Below the pieces are notes generated by a model. It saw only the letters and a list, made by a program, of their open reading frames with translations. It was not told where the DNA came from and ran no database searches. The position numbers and the translations under genes were made by a program. From Deltaproteobacteria bacterium (GTDB lineage: Bacteria > JAEEML01), in NCBI GenBank assembly GCA_016283195.1, contig JAEEML010000093.1:1-26428 (forward strand): a stretch of 26,428 nt of DNA, given 5' to 3'. Below, piece by piece: positions 1-7,739 of the stretch; within the stretch, counting starts at the first letter, position 1, and each line of letters begins with the position of its first letter.

Positions 1-621
1 GGAGCAATCGGAAGCCCCATCTGGAGGGGTAAGTAATAAGTCGCTGCGTTGATAACCATAAAGGCCGCTAGCATAAATACCATGGTTGCCAATACCCACT
101 CTGTTATCATCAATATGTAATACTTTAGCACATTCCCAAAGAGTACCATCACTTTTTAGTGCTTCACCTTCTCCGCATTTGGGCAAAGCGCTATCTTGCA
201 TGGCATTAAAGCTTAAATGCTCTGGTGTGATACAACCATCACAAAAAATCGTGTTGGCCACTTCGGCATGTTCGGCCGCTATGGCATAAGGCACGCTGTT
301 GATAGGGAGGCGCGGCAAAAGTTCTTCACCATCAACACTGATGGCAAGTTCCAGCCTGGTGGCCCCAGCTACCAAAGCGGCATCCACATTGGGGATAACC
401 AAAGTATAAAGGCCGGATTCAATATCCTTTTGCTCTTCGTTTTCGGCCACAATAGTATCGCGTTCATTGTAAATGGCCGCGTGAATGGTATGCTGGCCAT
501 TTACCAATTGGCCATTTTCTTTTAAAACACCATGATGAGTAAAAGAGAGAGGCACAGCAGCAAGAGCTCCATTTGTCCCCAAGAGAAAAGCCAGCAAAAA
601 CGCCATGATTTTCTGTTTCAT
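1..621 (-). CDS. Secreted fibre-like protein, N-terminal part (runs off window)
   Basis: The reading frame is open from an ATG at 621 (minus strand) to the window edge: 207 codons, no stop. GGAGGAGG at 627-634 lies 5 bases upstream and fixes the start. Residues 1-21 form a Sec signal peptide (MKQKIMAF, hydrophobic core, ALA cleavage region), so the protein is exported. Residues 24-112 resemble the beta-sandwich module seen at the N-terminus of many deltaproteobacterial and planctomycete tail-fibre or adhesin-like proteins: an opening 'GVLKENGQLVNGQHTI', then 'ISVDGEELLPRLPINSVPYA' at 94-113. Residues 149-165 (CGEGEALKSDGTLWECA) match the short 'C..G..L...G..W.C' linker common in the same proteins, followed by 'NRVGIG', typical of the tail-fibre body. 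Likely a cell-surface or extracellular structural protein. The family assignment is by pattern only; the C-terminus that would define it lies outside the window. Confidence 0.7.
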   Translation of the reverse strand, partial: MKQKIMAFLLAFLLGTNGALAAVPLSFTHHGVLKENGQLVNGQHTIHAAIYNERDTIVAENEEQKDIESGLYTLVIPNVDAALVAGATRLELAISVDGEELLPRLPINSVPYAIAAEHAEVANTIFCDGCITPEHLSFNAMQDSALPKCGEGEALKSDGTLWECAKVLHIDDNRVGIGNHGIYASGLYGYQRSDLLLTPPDGASDCS

Positions 622-626
622 TACAA

Positions 627-634
627 CCTCCTCC
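627..634 (-). promoter_or_regulatory. Strong ribosome binding site for the fibre-like gene
   Basis: On the minus strand this reads GGAGGAGG, 5 bases before the ATG at 621. It supports that start over the ATG at 637, which would initiate just upstream of the same purine tract. Confidence 0.7.
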
Positions 635-662
635 ATGTTAGCGTCCCCTTCCTGGGACTAAC

Positions 663-704
663 TAAATATTTATTCATTTTTCTGCCTTGGGCAATAAATA
701 TTTA
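663..704. repeat. Perfect 12-bp inverted repeat in divergent intergenic region
   Basis: Arms TAAATATTTATT (663-674) and AATAAATATTTA (693-704) are exact reverse complements around an 18-base spacer. The spacer itself contains TGCC-TTG-GGCA. The repeat sits about 40-80 bp upstream of the minus-strand fibre gene start, where its promoter should lie, so it may be an operator or an AT-rich promoter element. It lacks the GC-rich stem and T-tract of an intrinsic terminator. The rest of the 622-862 gap holds another imperfect palindrome at 747-771 (GTTGAA..TTCAAC) and no convincing gene. Confidence 0.4.
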
Positions 705-862
705 AGCCGGCCTGGAAATTTGGGATAGTAAAAGCCTAGTTCCTTAGTTGAAATAAGTATATATATTCAACAGCGGAAAGGAACGTAAGATAACCAGAAA
801 AGACCTAAAAGCAGCAGTGACATGAAAAGCTGAATATAAAACGGGCTGGCGGAGGTTAAAAA

Positions 863-2143
863 ATGGCCAATTTGGTTATAACTAACGGCTGCAATTTACA
901 TTGCCCCTTTTGCTTTGCTTCGGAGTATCGCCGGGAGCCGGGAGCGGCTCAGGAAATGAGCCTGGCGGAATTTGCCTTCGAGCTGGATTTTACCGCCGGT
1001 GAGTGCGTGCGCCTTTGCGGCGGCGAGCCGACTCTGCATAGCCATTTTGGCGAATTTATGGATTTTATTCTAAATAACACCGCTAAAAGCATTTTTATTA
1101 TGACTAACGGCCTCTGGCCGGAAAAGGTCTCAAATTATATAGCCGGGCTAAAAAGGAGCCATAAAAAGCGCCTTAATTTCATGGTAAACGTGCTGGAGAA
1201 AAGCGCTTATAATATTGCGGAAAGAGAGCTTTTAGAAAAAACGCTAAAACTTTTACCAAAAGAGCGCACTACTATAGCCATCACCATTTATAACGCTCAG
1301 CCGGATTTTAGCTATCACCTTGAACTTATTGACAAATTTTCTTTTACTTGCCTGCGCTACAGCCTGGCGGCGCCCAATATTTCCGACCCGCGCAGTTGGC
1401 ATTTTATAAGTGAGCGCCATTTTTACCGTTTGGGCCAAACGCTCACCGCCTTACTAAAAGAAGCCATAAAAAGAGGCATTTATTTGCAAGCCGATTGCGG
1501 CTATCTGCCGCGCTGTTACTGGCCGGAAGAAGCACTGGATATTTTGGAAAGCCGCCAGGGGAAGCAGGCCGATATAGCTTTTAATTGTCACGGCCCCATA
1601 GATATAGGCCCTTTGGGCCATGCCTGGCGCTGCTTCGGGTTAAAAAGTCTAACCACGGTAAACACCCATAATTATACTGATTATTTGGAGTTGCAAGAAG
1701 AGATAGAAGACATTAGCCACTCCTTCACCCAGAATTTTCTAAAAGAGGAATGCCGCCTTTGCCCTTACCGCCTGGCCAAAAAATGTATGGGCGGTTGCCT
1801 CGCTATGCGTAAAGTAAATGCGCTTCTAAAAGAGACCGAGACACTGGGCCTAGATTTCGGGAACGATATAGAGCTGCTTGAAGCCAAAGCCATAAGGGAC
1901 GAGAAGCGCCTAATGGTTTTTAAGAGCCCCAAAGGGCCAAAGCTAATGTGCCAAACTGCCGGTGAATGGGAAGAATTTTTGGCCGATAAAGATATTACTG
2001 CCCTACTCCTTTCTCTTAATGGCCGAGAGAACTTGGGGTATTTTATAGAGCGTCTCTCCCTAGCCGCCGGTACCCCCGGGCTGCTCCGCAAGGTGCGGGA
2101 ACTCTATGCCCAAGGGTTAATTTTGCTGCGTCCAGGCGAGTAA
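863..2143 (+). CDS. Radical SAM protein with SPASM-like C-terminal Cys cluster
   Basis: The 426-residue protein opens directly with the radical SAM motif: C10-x3-C14-x2-C17 (CNLHCPFC), which binds the 4Fe-4S cluster that cleaves S-adenosylmethionine. 'RLCGGEPTLH' near residues 51-60 is the GGEP motif that positions SAM. The C-terminal part has a SPASM-like arrangement: Cys in 'FNCHGPIDIGPLGHAWRC', then C297-x2-C300-x7-C308-x3-C312, ligands for auxiliary clusters. Such proteins modify peptides or proteins, or act in enzyme maturation. Residues from about 345 on look like a small winged-helix or PqqD-like tail. GGAGG at 851-855 is 7 bases before the ATG. The gene stands alone between a divergent gene and the next operon (146-bp gap), and no precursor peptide is visible beside it, so the substrate is unknown. 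Family call is firm; function is not. Confidence 0.88.
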   Translation: MANLVITNGCNLHCPFCFASEYRREPGAAQEMSLAEFAFELDFTAGECVRLCGGEPTLHSHFGEFMDFILNNTAKSIFIMTNGLWPEKVSNYIAGLKRSHKKRLNFMVNVLEKSAYNIAERELLEKTLKLLPKERTTIAITIYNAQPDFSYHLELIDKFSFTCLRYSLAAPNISDPRSWHFISERHFYRLGQTLTALLKEAIKRGIYLQADCGYLPRCYWPEEALDILESRQGKQADIAFNCHGPIDIGPLGHAWRCFGLKSLTTVNTHNYTDYLELQEEIEDISHSFTQNFLKEECRLCPYRLAKKCMGGCLAMRKVNALLKETETLGLDFGNDIELLEAKAIRDEKRLMVFKSPKGPKLMCQTAGEWEEFLADKDITALLLSLNGRENLGYFIERLSLAAGTPGLLRKVRELYAQGLILLRPGE

Positions 2144-2188
2144 AAAGAAAAAAGAAGGCAATAATTACCTCTTAACTTACTTTATCAC

Positions 2189-2217
2189 TTGAATTTGCTT
2201 CACTCATTTAGTATCTT
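2189..2217 (+). promoter_or_regulatory. Possible sigma-70 promoter for the long operon
   Basis: TTGAAT (2189-2194), a 17-base spacer and TATCTT (2212-2217) lie about 75 bases before the AgmX/GltJ-like gene, in an AT-rich 146-bp gap. The fit to consensus is moderate; it is offered because it is the best candidate upstream of the nine-gene run. Confidence 0.3.
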
Positions 2218-2289
2218 TCCGCCCGGAGTATTTTACCCAAATTTTCGGCCAAATAGCCGTAAATTTGTTTTATCAGCGAGATTTGTTTC

Positions 2290-3822
2290 ATGCGTTTTTA
2301 CTGTGCGAAATGCCAGGCTAAATACAGTATAGATGATAGCAAGCTTCCTCCGGGAAAAGTATTGCGCCTCTCCTGTAAAAAGTGCCAATCTACTATTAGA
2401 ATCAGCGATGGCAAAGTGCTTGAAGGAGCTACTTTGCGCGAAGCGGCTCCTGCTCCCGCCAAATCTGCGCCGGCTCCTTTGGAAAAAGTTGCCACCAAAA
2501 GCAAAGCCGGCAGCAGCGGCGAACGCTGGTATATTTTAATCGGCCAGGAGCGCCAAGGTCCCATCAGCAAAGAGGCTTTAATCGACAAATGCCGCAATAA
2601 AATCATAGATAAACACTCATTTATCTGGCACAAAGGCATGGCTAGCTGGGAACGGCTTTCCGAGGTGCCGGAGTTCAAAGAACTGGCTGAGGAAGTAGGC
2701 ACAGCGCCTTGGCGGGTAGCCGCGCCCATATCAGATGCCGAAGCCGCCGAGCTCACACGCCAAAATCAGGATTCCCTCTCGGCCGGCGCCAGACAAGGAC
2801 AAGCCGTTTCGGCCGATATGTTACCCAGCGAGCTTTCATTTTCCGCTTATGATACTCTTATGGATGCCCCAATGGATGCCAACGTGGGGCGCGTTGTCAA
2901 TAAAGATGGTTCCACATCAGAAGAAATGCCGCTCATCTCCCCGATGCCCATGGAGCCGGTAACCAGCGAATATTACAATGCTCCTCCAGGGGAAGCCACC
3001 AAAATATTCTATGCTACTGCCGGCATTTACAAGCGGCGCAAAAATCACAAAATTGCCGCTATTGCCATTTCCTGCGCCTTTGCTCTTTTGGTGACTTTTA
3101 TTGTCTGCGATGCCAATGGCTGGATTCAGCTCCCCGGTATGGGCGCTTTTTATGAAAAAACCGATATGCTGGATCCCAATAAAGAGCGTGGTATCGAGCG
3201 CATTCAAACTAAACTCACGCGTAAAGATATTACTCCCGAAGAGCGTGAAGCCTTAAGGCGTAAACTCCATCTCTATGAGGAAGTGGATGTAAATAGCTTA
3301 AAGCAGGTTAAAGGCAAACAAAACACCGCCAAAAAAGGCAAAGGCAGTGTTAAAGGAGCCCAGGCTACAGCTCAAACGCCCGAATATCACGAAGAATTTA
3401 AAGAAGAGGCCCCAGCTGCTAAAGGTACCCAGCAGGATCTTTTGGCCGCTATGTACAGCGACAGCCGCAAAAAAGATACCAAAGTTGAACTCAAGCTGGA
3501 AAACAAAGTGTCGGTCTCCGATTTGCCGGCCGGTCTTACTCAGGAAGCTATTTCCCAAGTCATCGGCGAAAGCAAAGGAGCCCTTCGCCTCTGCACTGCC
3601 GAAGCCATCAAAGCCGGTGAAAAAATAAACGGGCGCATGGAAGTGGAATTTACTATTACCGGCAACGGGAAAGTCAGCGAAGTGACTATTCCCACAAAGA
3701 AATTTAAAGACAGCAAAATGGCCGGTTGCGTAAGCCGTAGTGTTAAGCGGTGGATCTTCCCCAAATTTAACGGCGAACCGGTAACCGTATCCTATCCTAT
3801 TATTATTACCCTTGGCATTTAA
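2290..3822 (+). CDS. AgmX/GltJ-like protein: zinc ribbon, GYF domain, TM, TonB-like C-terminus
   Basis: A 510-residue single-span inner-membrane protein. Residues 1-37 are an MJ0042-type zinc ribbon (C5-x2-C8 and C29-x2-C32). Residues about 80-130 are a GYF_2 domain ('WYILIGQERQGPISKEAL', then 'IWHKGMASW'). A transmembrane helix spans about 254-276. A charged linker follows, and residues about 410-510 are an AgmX/PglI-type C-terminal domain related to TonB ('ALRLCTAEA', 'GRMEVEFTITGNGKVSEV', 'VKRWIFPKF'). In Myxococcus the similarly built GltJ/AgmX belongs to the envelope-spanning gliding machinery, with its cytoplasmic zinc finger and GYF domain contacting motility regulators; whether this protein does the same is inference. 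Start: ATG with only a weak upstream purine tract, but the zinc ribbon needs this N-terminus. It is first in a run of nine co-directional genes, 22 bp before the next. Confidence 0.82.
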   Translation: MRFYCAKCQAKYSIDDSKLPPGKVLRLSCKKCQSTIRISDGKVLEGATLREAAPAPAKSAPAPLEKVATKSKAGSSGERWYILIGQERQGPISKEALIDKCRNKIIDKHSFIWHKGMASWERLSEVPEFKELAEEVGTAPWRVAAPISDAEAAELTRQNQDSLSAGARQGQAVSADMLPSELSFSAYDTLMDAPMDANVGRVVNKDGSTSEEMPLISPMPMEPVTSEYYNAPPGEATKIFYATAGIYKRRKNHKIAAIAISCAFALLVTFIVCDANGWIQLPGMGAFYEKTDMLDPNKERGIERIQTKLTRKDITPEEREALRRKLHLYEEVDVNSLKQVKGKQNTAKKGKGSVKGAQATAQTPEYHEEFKEEAPAAKGTQQDLLAAMYSDSRKKDTKVELKLENKVSVSDLPAGLTQEAISQVIGESKGALRLCTAEAIKAGEKINGRMEVEFTITGNGKVSEVTIPTKKFKDSKMAGCVSRSVKRWIFPKFNGEPVTVSYPIIITLGI

Positions 3823-3844
3823 CTTATTAGCGGAGCAGGGAGAG

Positions 3845-6493
3845 ATGGGAACAGAATTAGCTACATACCTGGTAAAGCACGATGTCCTGACCGAAGCACA
3901 GGCGGATGAGTTGCTAAAACGCATGGTATTAAGCGGTGGCTCTTTCGACACTCAGCTTCTGGAATGTGACATTTTAGGTGAAACAGGCTGCTTAAAGGCC
4001 ATGCATGAAGCCTTTGGCATAGGGGTTGTCACCAAGCAGGATATAGATACTACTCCTCCGGAAGTGGCTATAACTTTTCCTCTTATCTTTGCCCAAATGC
4101 ATAATTTGGTGCCGCACCGTTTTCAAAATGGCGCCTTGGTAGTGCTGGCAGCAACGCCGCCAAGCGAAAACGAAATGGCCAATATTGTTCAGCGGCTGGG
4201 CGTCAAAGTGGAAGTACGTCTCACTCCGGAGGCGCGCCTGCACTATGCTCTGAATAAGATGTATGGCCTGGAGATTCCGCCGCGTTTTAGCAAACTTTTG
4301 GCCAAAATGGACGGCGAAGCTATCAACAAGCGCTCCATCGCCCGCATGAAAGCTGTCTGGGCTCTCACCAGCAAACCCATACCGGAGCAGAATATCAGCG
4401 TTGGCGAAGTTTCAAAACGCATTGATGCCGCCTCAATACGCAAAGAATTAATAAAAGCCGGTGACCGCGATGCCATAGTAGATCTGCTATTGGAAGCTGT
4501 GCTCACTAATTTCAATTTTGTCGCCATTTTTACCGTAGTGCATAATACCATCAGCGGCTGGGCAGCCATGGGCGGTCACGGTGACGAGCGCGTGCAGGAT
4601 ATTTCCCTCGATGTATCGGCACCGAGTATGTTGCAAACTGTCGTAAAAACCCAATCTCCATATTTGGGGCGCGTGCCCAAAACAGCCACCAACCGCACTA
4701 TTTTGGAAACTATGGGGCGTTCCTGGCCACCGGCGGCTTTTTTAGCCCCGCTAAGAGTCAGCGGCAAAGTGGTGGCCGTGCTCTACGGCGATACCAGCAT
4801 TGTAAAATTTTCCAATGAGTCGGTGAAAGATCTTTTGGTTATTGTGGCCGCTGCCGCCAAAGGGCTGGAAAATGTCATCAGGAAAAACAAGCGCCAATTA
4901 CAAAAATCATTGGAAATTGCCAAAGCTGAAGAGGCATCGGAAACATTAGTAAAATCAGAGCCGCCGGCCATGCAGCCGGCGCCAGAAGCTGTGCAGCCAG
5001 TGCCTGAAGCCGTACAGCCAGTGCCTGAAGCTGTGCAGCCAGCGCCAGAAGCCGTACAGCCAGCACCTGAAGCCGTGCAGCCAGCGCCTGAAGCCGTACA
5101 GCCAGCGCCAGAAGCCGTGCAGCCAGCGCCTGAAGCCGTGCAGCCAGCGCCTGAAGCTGTGCAGCCAGTGTCTGAAGCCGTGCAGCCAGCGCCTGAAGCC
5201 GTGCAGCCAGCGCCTGAAGCTGTGCAGCCAGTGTCTGAAGCCGTACAACCAGCGTCTGAAGCCGTACAACCTACGCCTGAGCCTATTAAACCTGTAGCCC
5301 CGGTAACCACCGGCTCCCTCTCCTCAATTCTCGGCCAAACACTGCTCTCTGCTCCTCTAGCCGTAACCGAGGACGACACCGATGATGACGACGGCTGGGA
5401 CGATGTGGCCGTAGAAGCTGATACCATCACCAGCTTACCCGGCACCGGCGAAGGTGAAGAAGAGGAAGAAGAAGGCCCGGAAAGCGCGCCGGCCGAGGAG
5501 ATAGCAGGCGCCGGCGGACGCAGTGCCGAATTAATAAAGAGCTGGAATCTGGTTATTGCCCAAATTCGCGAAAACGGCGCCGGGGGCGCCGGGGCCATAG
5601 CTCAGGCGCCGGCACCGGAACCGGTTGATTTAAATACCAAACTCACGGCAGCCATCCGCGAACTTTTGTCCGAATTGCAAAGCAATCAACTTGATCCTTT
5701 CTCCTTTCAACAAGTGGAAGCCCAGCTTATCGCCATGCCAGATGAGCTGCTCATCCCGGAATTAATTGCCGTTTTCCCCGGCAACTTAACGGTTGATCCC
5801 TTTATGCCCGGAGTGCGTCTCCCCGTGCCGGAGGAGCTTTCGGCCGTTCTCGCTCTCCTAATGCATTTAGGCAGCCGCGCCGAACCGGTGATTAAAGAGG
5901 CCCTTTCGGCCGGTGAGGCGCGGCACCGCTTTGTGGCCGCTTATCTTTTAAGCCGTGTCTATTTACCGCAAATTATAGAAGATCTCGGCCTGCTCCTCTA
6001 TGATAGTGAATCAAAAGTGCGTTTTGCCGCCGCGTACGCCATGCGCCGCTATTGTCACACCCCGGAATATGAGCAGGTGCTGGCAACAGTCAGGGAGCAA
6101 TTAAATCAATCGGATCTGCCCGGGCAACTGGCAGCCATTCAGCTGCTCTCTCAGCTGCGTGATTCCCGCTCGGTGCCGGAATTAATCGATATTTTGCATA
6201 GCGGCAGCACGGCTCTTATTACTTCGGCCACAGCCGCTCTGCTTACTATTACCGGCCAGGCTTATGGCAATAATATTCAGTACTGGCTGGCCTGGTGGCA
6301 ATCGCACTATAATGTCTCGCGTGAGTATTGGCTTTTGGAAGGCCTTGTTCATCAGGATCCCACCGTCCGCCAGGTGGCTAATGCCGAACTTCAGGCCATT
6401 ACCGGCTTTAATGCCGGCTTTAATCCGCGCGACAGCGAAGAAAAGCGCCAGGCTGCCCTGGCTCGTTGGCAAAATTATTTTGCCAAAAGATAA
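3845..6493 (+). CDS. MshEN + GAF-like + Pro/Glu repeat + HEAT repeat protein
   Basis: 882 residues from the ATG at 3845, chosen over the TTG at 3812 because GGAG at 3832-3835 is correctly spaced and the TTG start would overlap the previous gene. Residues about 1-145 resemble the MshEN/GspE N-terminal domain (GTELATYLVKHDVLTEAQAD; 'VPHRFQNGALVVLAATPPS'), which in type II secretion/type IV pilus ATPases can bind c-di-GMP or partner proteins. No ATPase domain follows. Residues about 195-350 look like a GAF-type sensory fold ('VAVLYGDTS' near its end). Residues 376-480 are fifteen 7-residue EAVQPAP-type repeats, then acidic tracts near 507-513 and 536-541. Residues about 590-880 are alpha-helical HEAT-like repeats ('VRFAAAYAMRRY'). 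There is no signal peptide, so it is probably cytoplasmic: a regulatory scaffold linked to the membrane protein encoded just upstream. The role is inferred from architecture only. Confidence 0.75.
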   Translation: MGTELATYLVKHDVLTEAQADELLKRMVLSGGSFDTQLLECDILGETGCLKAMHEAFGIGVVTKQDIDTTPPEVAITFPLIFAQMHNLVPHRFQNGALVVLAATPPSENEMANIVQRLGVKVEVRLTPEARLHYALNKMYGLEIPPRFSKLLAKMDGEAINKRSIARMKAVWALTSKPIPEQNISVGEVSKRIDAASIRKELIKAGDRDAIVDLLLEAVLTNFNFVAIFTVVHNTISGWAAMGGHGDERVQDISLDVSAPSMLQTVVKTQSPYLGRVPKTATNRTILETMGRSWPPAAFLAPLRVSGKVVAVLYGDTSIVKFSNESVKDLLVIVAAAAKGLENVIRKNKRQLQKSLEIAKAEEASETLVKSEPPAMQPAPEAVQPVPEAVQPVPEAVQPAPEAVQPAPEAVQPAPEAVQPAPEAVQPAPEAVQPAPEAVQPVSEAVQPAPEAVQPAPEAVQPVSEAVQPASEAVQPTPEPIKPVAPVTTGSLSSILGQTLLSAPLAVTEDDTDDDDGWDDVAVEADTITSLPGTGEGEEEEEEGPESAPAEEIAGAGGRSAELIKSWNLVIAQIRENGAGGAGAIAQAPAPEPVDLNTKLTAAIRELLSELQSNQLDPFSFQQVEAQLIAMPDELLIPELIAVFPGNLTVDPFMPGVRLPVPEELSAVLALLMHLGSRAEPVIKEALSAGEARHRFVAAYLLSRVYLPQIIEDLGLLLYDSESKVRFAAAYAMRRYCHTPEYEQVLATVREQLNQSDLPGQLAAIQLLSQLRDSRSVPELIDILHSGSTALITSATAALLTITGQAYGNNIQYWLAWWQSHYNVSREYWLLEGLVHQDPTVRQVANAELQAITGFNAGFNPRDSEEKRQAALARWQNYFAKR
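4970..5284 (+). repeat. 21-bp in-frame tandem repeat, about 15 units
   Basis: About fifteen head-to-tail 21-base units encode the heptad EAVQPAP with variants at the last two residues (VP, VS, AS, TP). Units differ mainly at synonymous or A/V and P/S positions, indicating repeated duplication with drift. It forms a proline-rich, probably extended spacer between the GAF-like and HEAT parts. Copy number is likely to vary between strains by slippage. Confidence 0.9.
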
Positions 6494-6573
6494 TTCTTTT
6501 TCGCCCCTTGCCCCATGAGGCTGGTGGCGTTATGTTTTAAGCGGCGCTAATGCTGCACTCCGCCGAGGACAAT

Positions 6574-7308
6574 ATGAGGTTGGCTATCTTCTCCGATGCC
6601 CATGGCAACATAGAAGCTCTGGAAGAGGTTTTGAAATATTTACGCGGACAAAAAATTGATCGCTATATTTTCTTAGGCGATGCCGTAGGTTATGGTCCTA
6701 ACCCCAATGAGGTGTGCGCAGCCTTGCGCTCTCTACCTAATCTGGTGGCTGTTTTGGGTAATCACGACGCGGCAGTCAGCGGCCGTATGCCATATAAAGA
6801 TTATTATGAAGCAGCTCGCAAAGCTCTGGACTGGACAGTGAGCCGCCTTTCCAGCGATAATCTGTCCTGGCTCTCCTCACTGCCTTATAAACACAGCGAA
6901 GGTGATTTTACCTTTTCCCACGGCTCACCCCTCTCACCGGCATCTTTTGATTATATCTTTTTGCCAGAGCAACTTCTCGATGTCTATGATGAGTGGGATT
7001 CTTTTTCACACCTCACTTTTATCGGCCATTCTCATTTAACTATCGCCTTTAAATTTAATGATACCGAAGTTACCCCATTGGTACTCGATAAAATAAAGTG
7101 CGCGCCGGAGTTTAAATATGTCATCACCGTGGGCAGCGTCGGCCAGCCTCGCGATAACGATCCCAGAGCCTGCTGTGGCATTTTCGACAGCAAAGATTCT
7201 ACCTTTACTTACAAGCGGCTCCCTTATGACAACGAAAAAACCAGGCAAAAAATCATTGATGCCGGTTTGGCTCCTGCTTTTGGCGACCGCTTGCTTATCG
7301 GCATGTAA
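6574..7308 (+). CDS. Metallophosphoesterase (YfcE/MJ0936-like)
   Basis: 244 residues from the ATG at 6574. The ATG at 6550 is in frame but has no ribosome site, whereas GAGGA precedes 6574, and the conserved fold begins at MRLAIFSDAHGN. All calcineurin-like metal motifs are present: D8-x-H10 (SDAHGN), G35-D36 (FLGDAVGYG), G62-N63-H64-D65, a 'FSHGSP' histidine and 'GHSH' near the C-terminus. These bind two divalent metals and hydrolyse phosphomonoester or phosphodiester bonds. Soluble, no signal peptide. The family includes cyclic-nucleotide and general phosphodiesterases, so the substrate cannot be stated. It lies 80 bp after the HEAT protein, and its last 83 bases are also coding for the next gene in another frame. 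Confidence 0.88.
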   Translation: MRLAIFSDAHGNIEALEEVLKYLRGQKIDRYIFLGDAVGYGPNPNEVCAALRSLPNLVAVLGNHDAAVSGRMPYKDYYEAARKALDWTVSRLSSDNLSWLSSLPYKHSEGDFTFSHGSPLSPASFDYIFLPEQLLDVYDEWDSFSHLTFIGHSHLTIAFKFNDTEVTPLVLDKIKCAPEFKYVITVGSVGQPRDNDPRACCGIFDSKDSTFTYKRLPYDNEKTRQKIIDAGLAPAFGDRLLIGM

Positions 7309-7738
7309 TAGCCAAAAAGAACCGCAGGCCAAAACAACTGCCGCTTTAGGCGAGACGCTAAATGATGCCTCTATAAGCAAAGAGGCCAGGGCAGCCGTTC
7401 TGCGCGAACTCGCCCAAAGAGGCGAAGCGGCAGCTATTCCCTATATCGATACCTATCTGGCTACGGAAAGAGAGGCCGATCTTTTTATCATGGCCCTGGG
7501 AGCTCTGGTGGCTACCGGGCGCGAGGAGGCCGCTCATGTAATCATCGAGCATACTAAAAAAAAGAGCCCGGATATGGTAGTACAAATGATTTATGCCTTA
7601 GAACAGCTCCCCGGAGCGGAAAGTGAGGCCTTTTTAATGACCATGGCGCATGGTTATCCCGATAATAAAGTTCGCGAGACTGCCAAAAATGTGTTAAAAA
7701 ACAAAAAGCGTTTTGCGCCAACGAGCGGAGAAAACTAA
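7226..7738 (+). CDS. Small HEAT-repeat lipoprotein
   Basis: 170 residues from the ATG at 7226. The product begins MTTKKPGKKSLMPVW, a basic n-region, followed by a hydrophobic core and the lipobox LSAC at residues 24-27, so it should be lipidated at C27. An internal ATG at 7259 would remove the basic n-region and is less likely. The mature part consists of helical HEAT/Armadillo-like repeats ('EARAAVLRELAQRGEAAAIP', 'MALGALVATGREEAAHVII', 'KVRETAKNVLKNKKRFAP'), suggesting protein-protein binding at the membrane or in the periplasm. Its first 83 bases overlap the end of the phosphoesterase gene in another frame, and no clear ribosome site precedes it, so expression probably depends on translational coupling. 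Specific function unknown. Confidence 0.78.
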   Translation: MTTKKPGKKSLMPVWLLLLATACLSACNSQKEPQAKTTAALGETLNDASISKEARAAVLRELAQRGEAAAIPYIDTYLATEREADLFIMALGALVATGREEAAHVIIEHTKKKSPDMVVQMIYALEQLPGAESEAFLMTMAHGYPDNKVRETAKNVLKNKKRFAPTSGEN

Positions 7739-7739
7739 G

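Noticed and set aside
86-525. Plus-strand open frames of 67 and 102 codons near the left edge
   Set aside because: They lie antisense to the continuous 207-codon frame with signal peptide and strong ribosome site, and show no domain pattern of their own.
3811-3844. TTG start at 3812 for the MshEN/HEAT protein
   Set aside because: It would overlap the upstream gene without a matching ribosome site; the ATG at 3845 has GGAG at the right distance.
4970-5284. Possible CRISPR-like array because of regular repetition
   Set aside because: The units are contiguous with no spacers and are in frame inside a coding region, so this is a tandem repeat.
4783-5598. Long minus-strand open frame rich in CTASGAG-type repeats
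   Set aside because: It is the mirror of the EAVQPAP repeat in the real plus-strand gene; the GC-biased 21-bp unit keeps other frames open as well.
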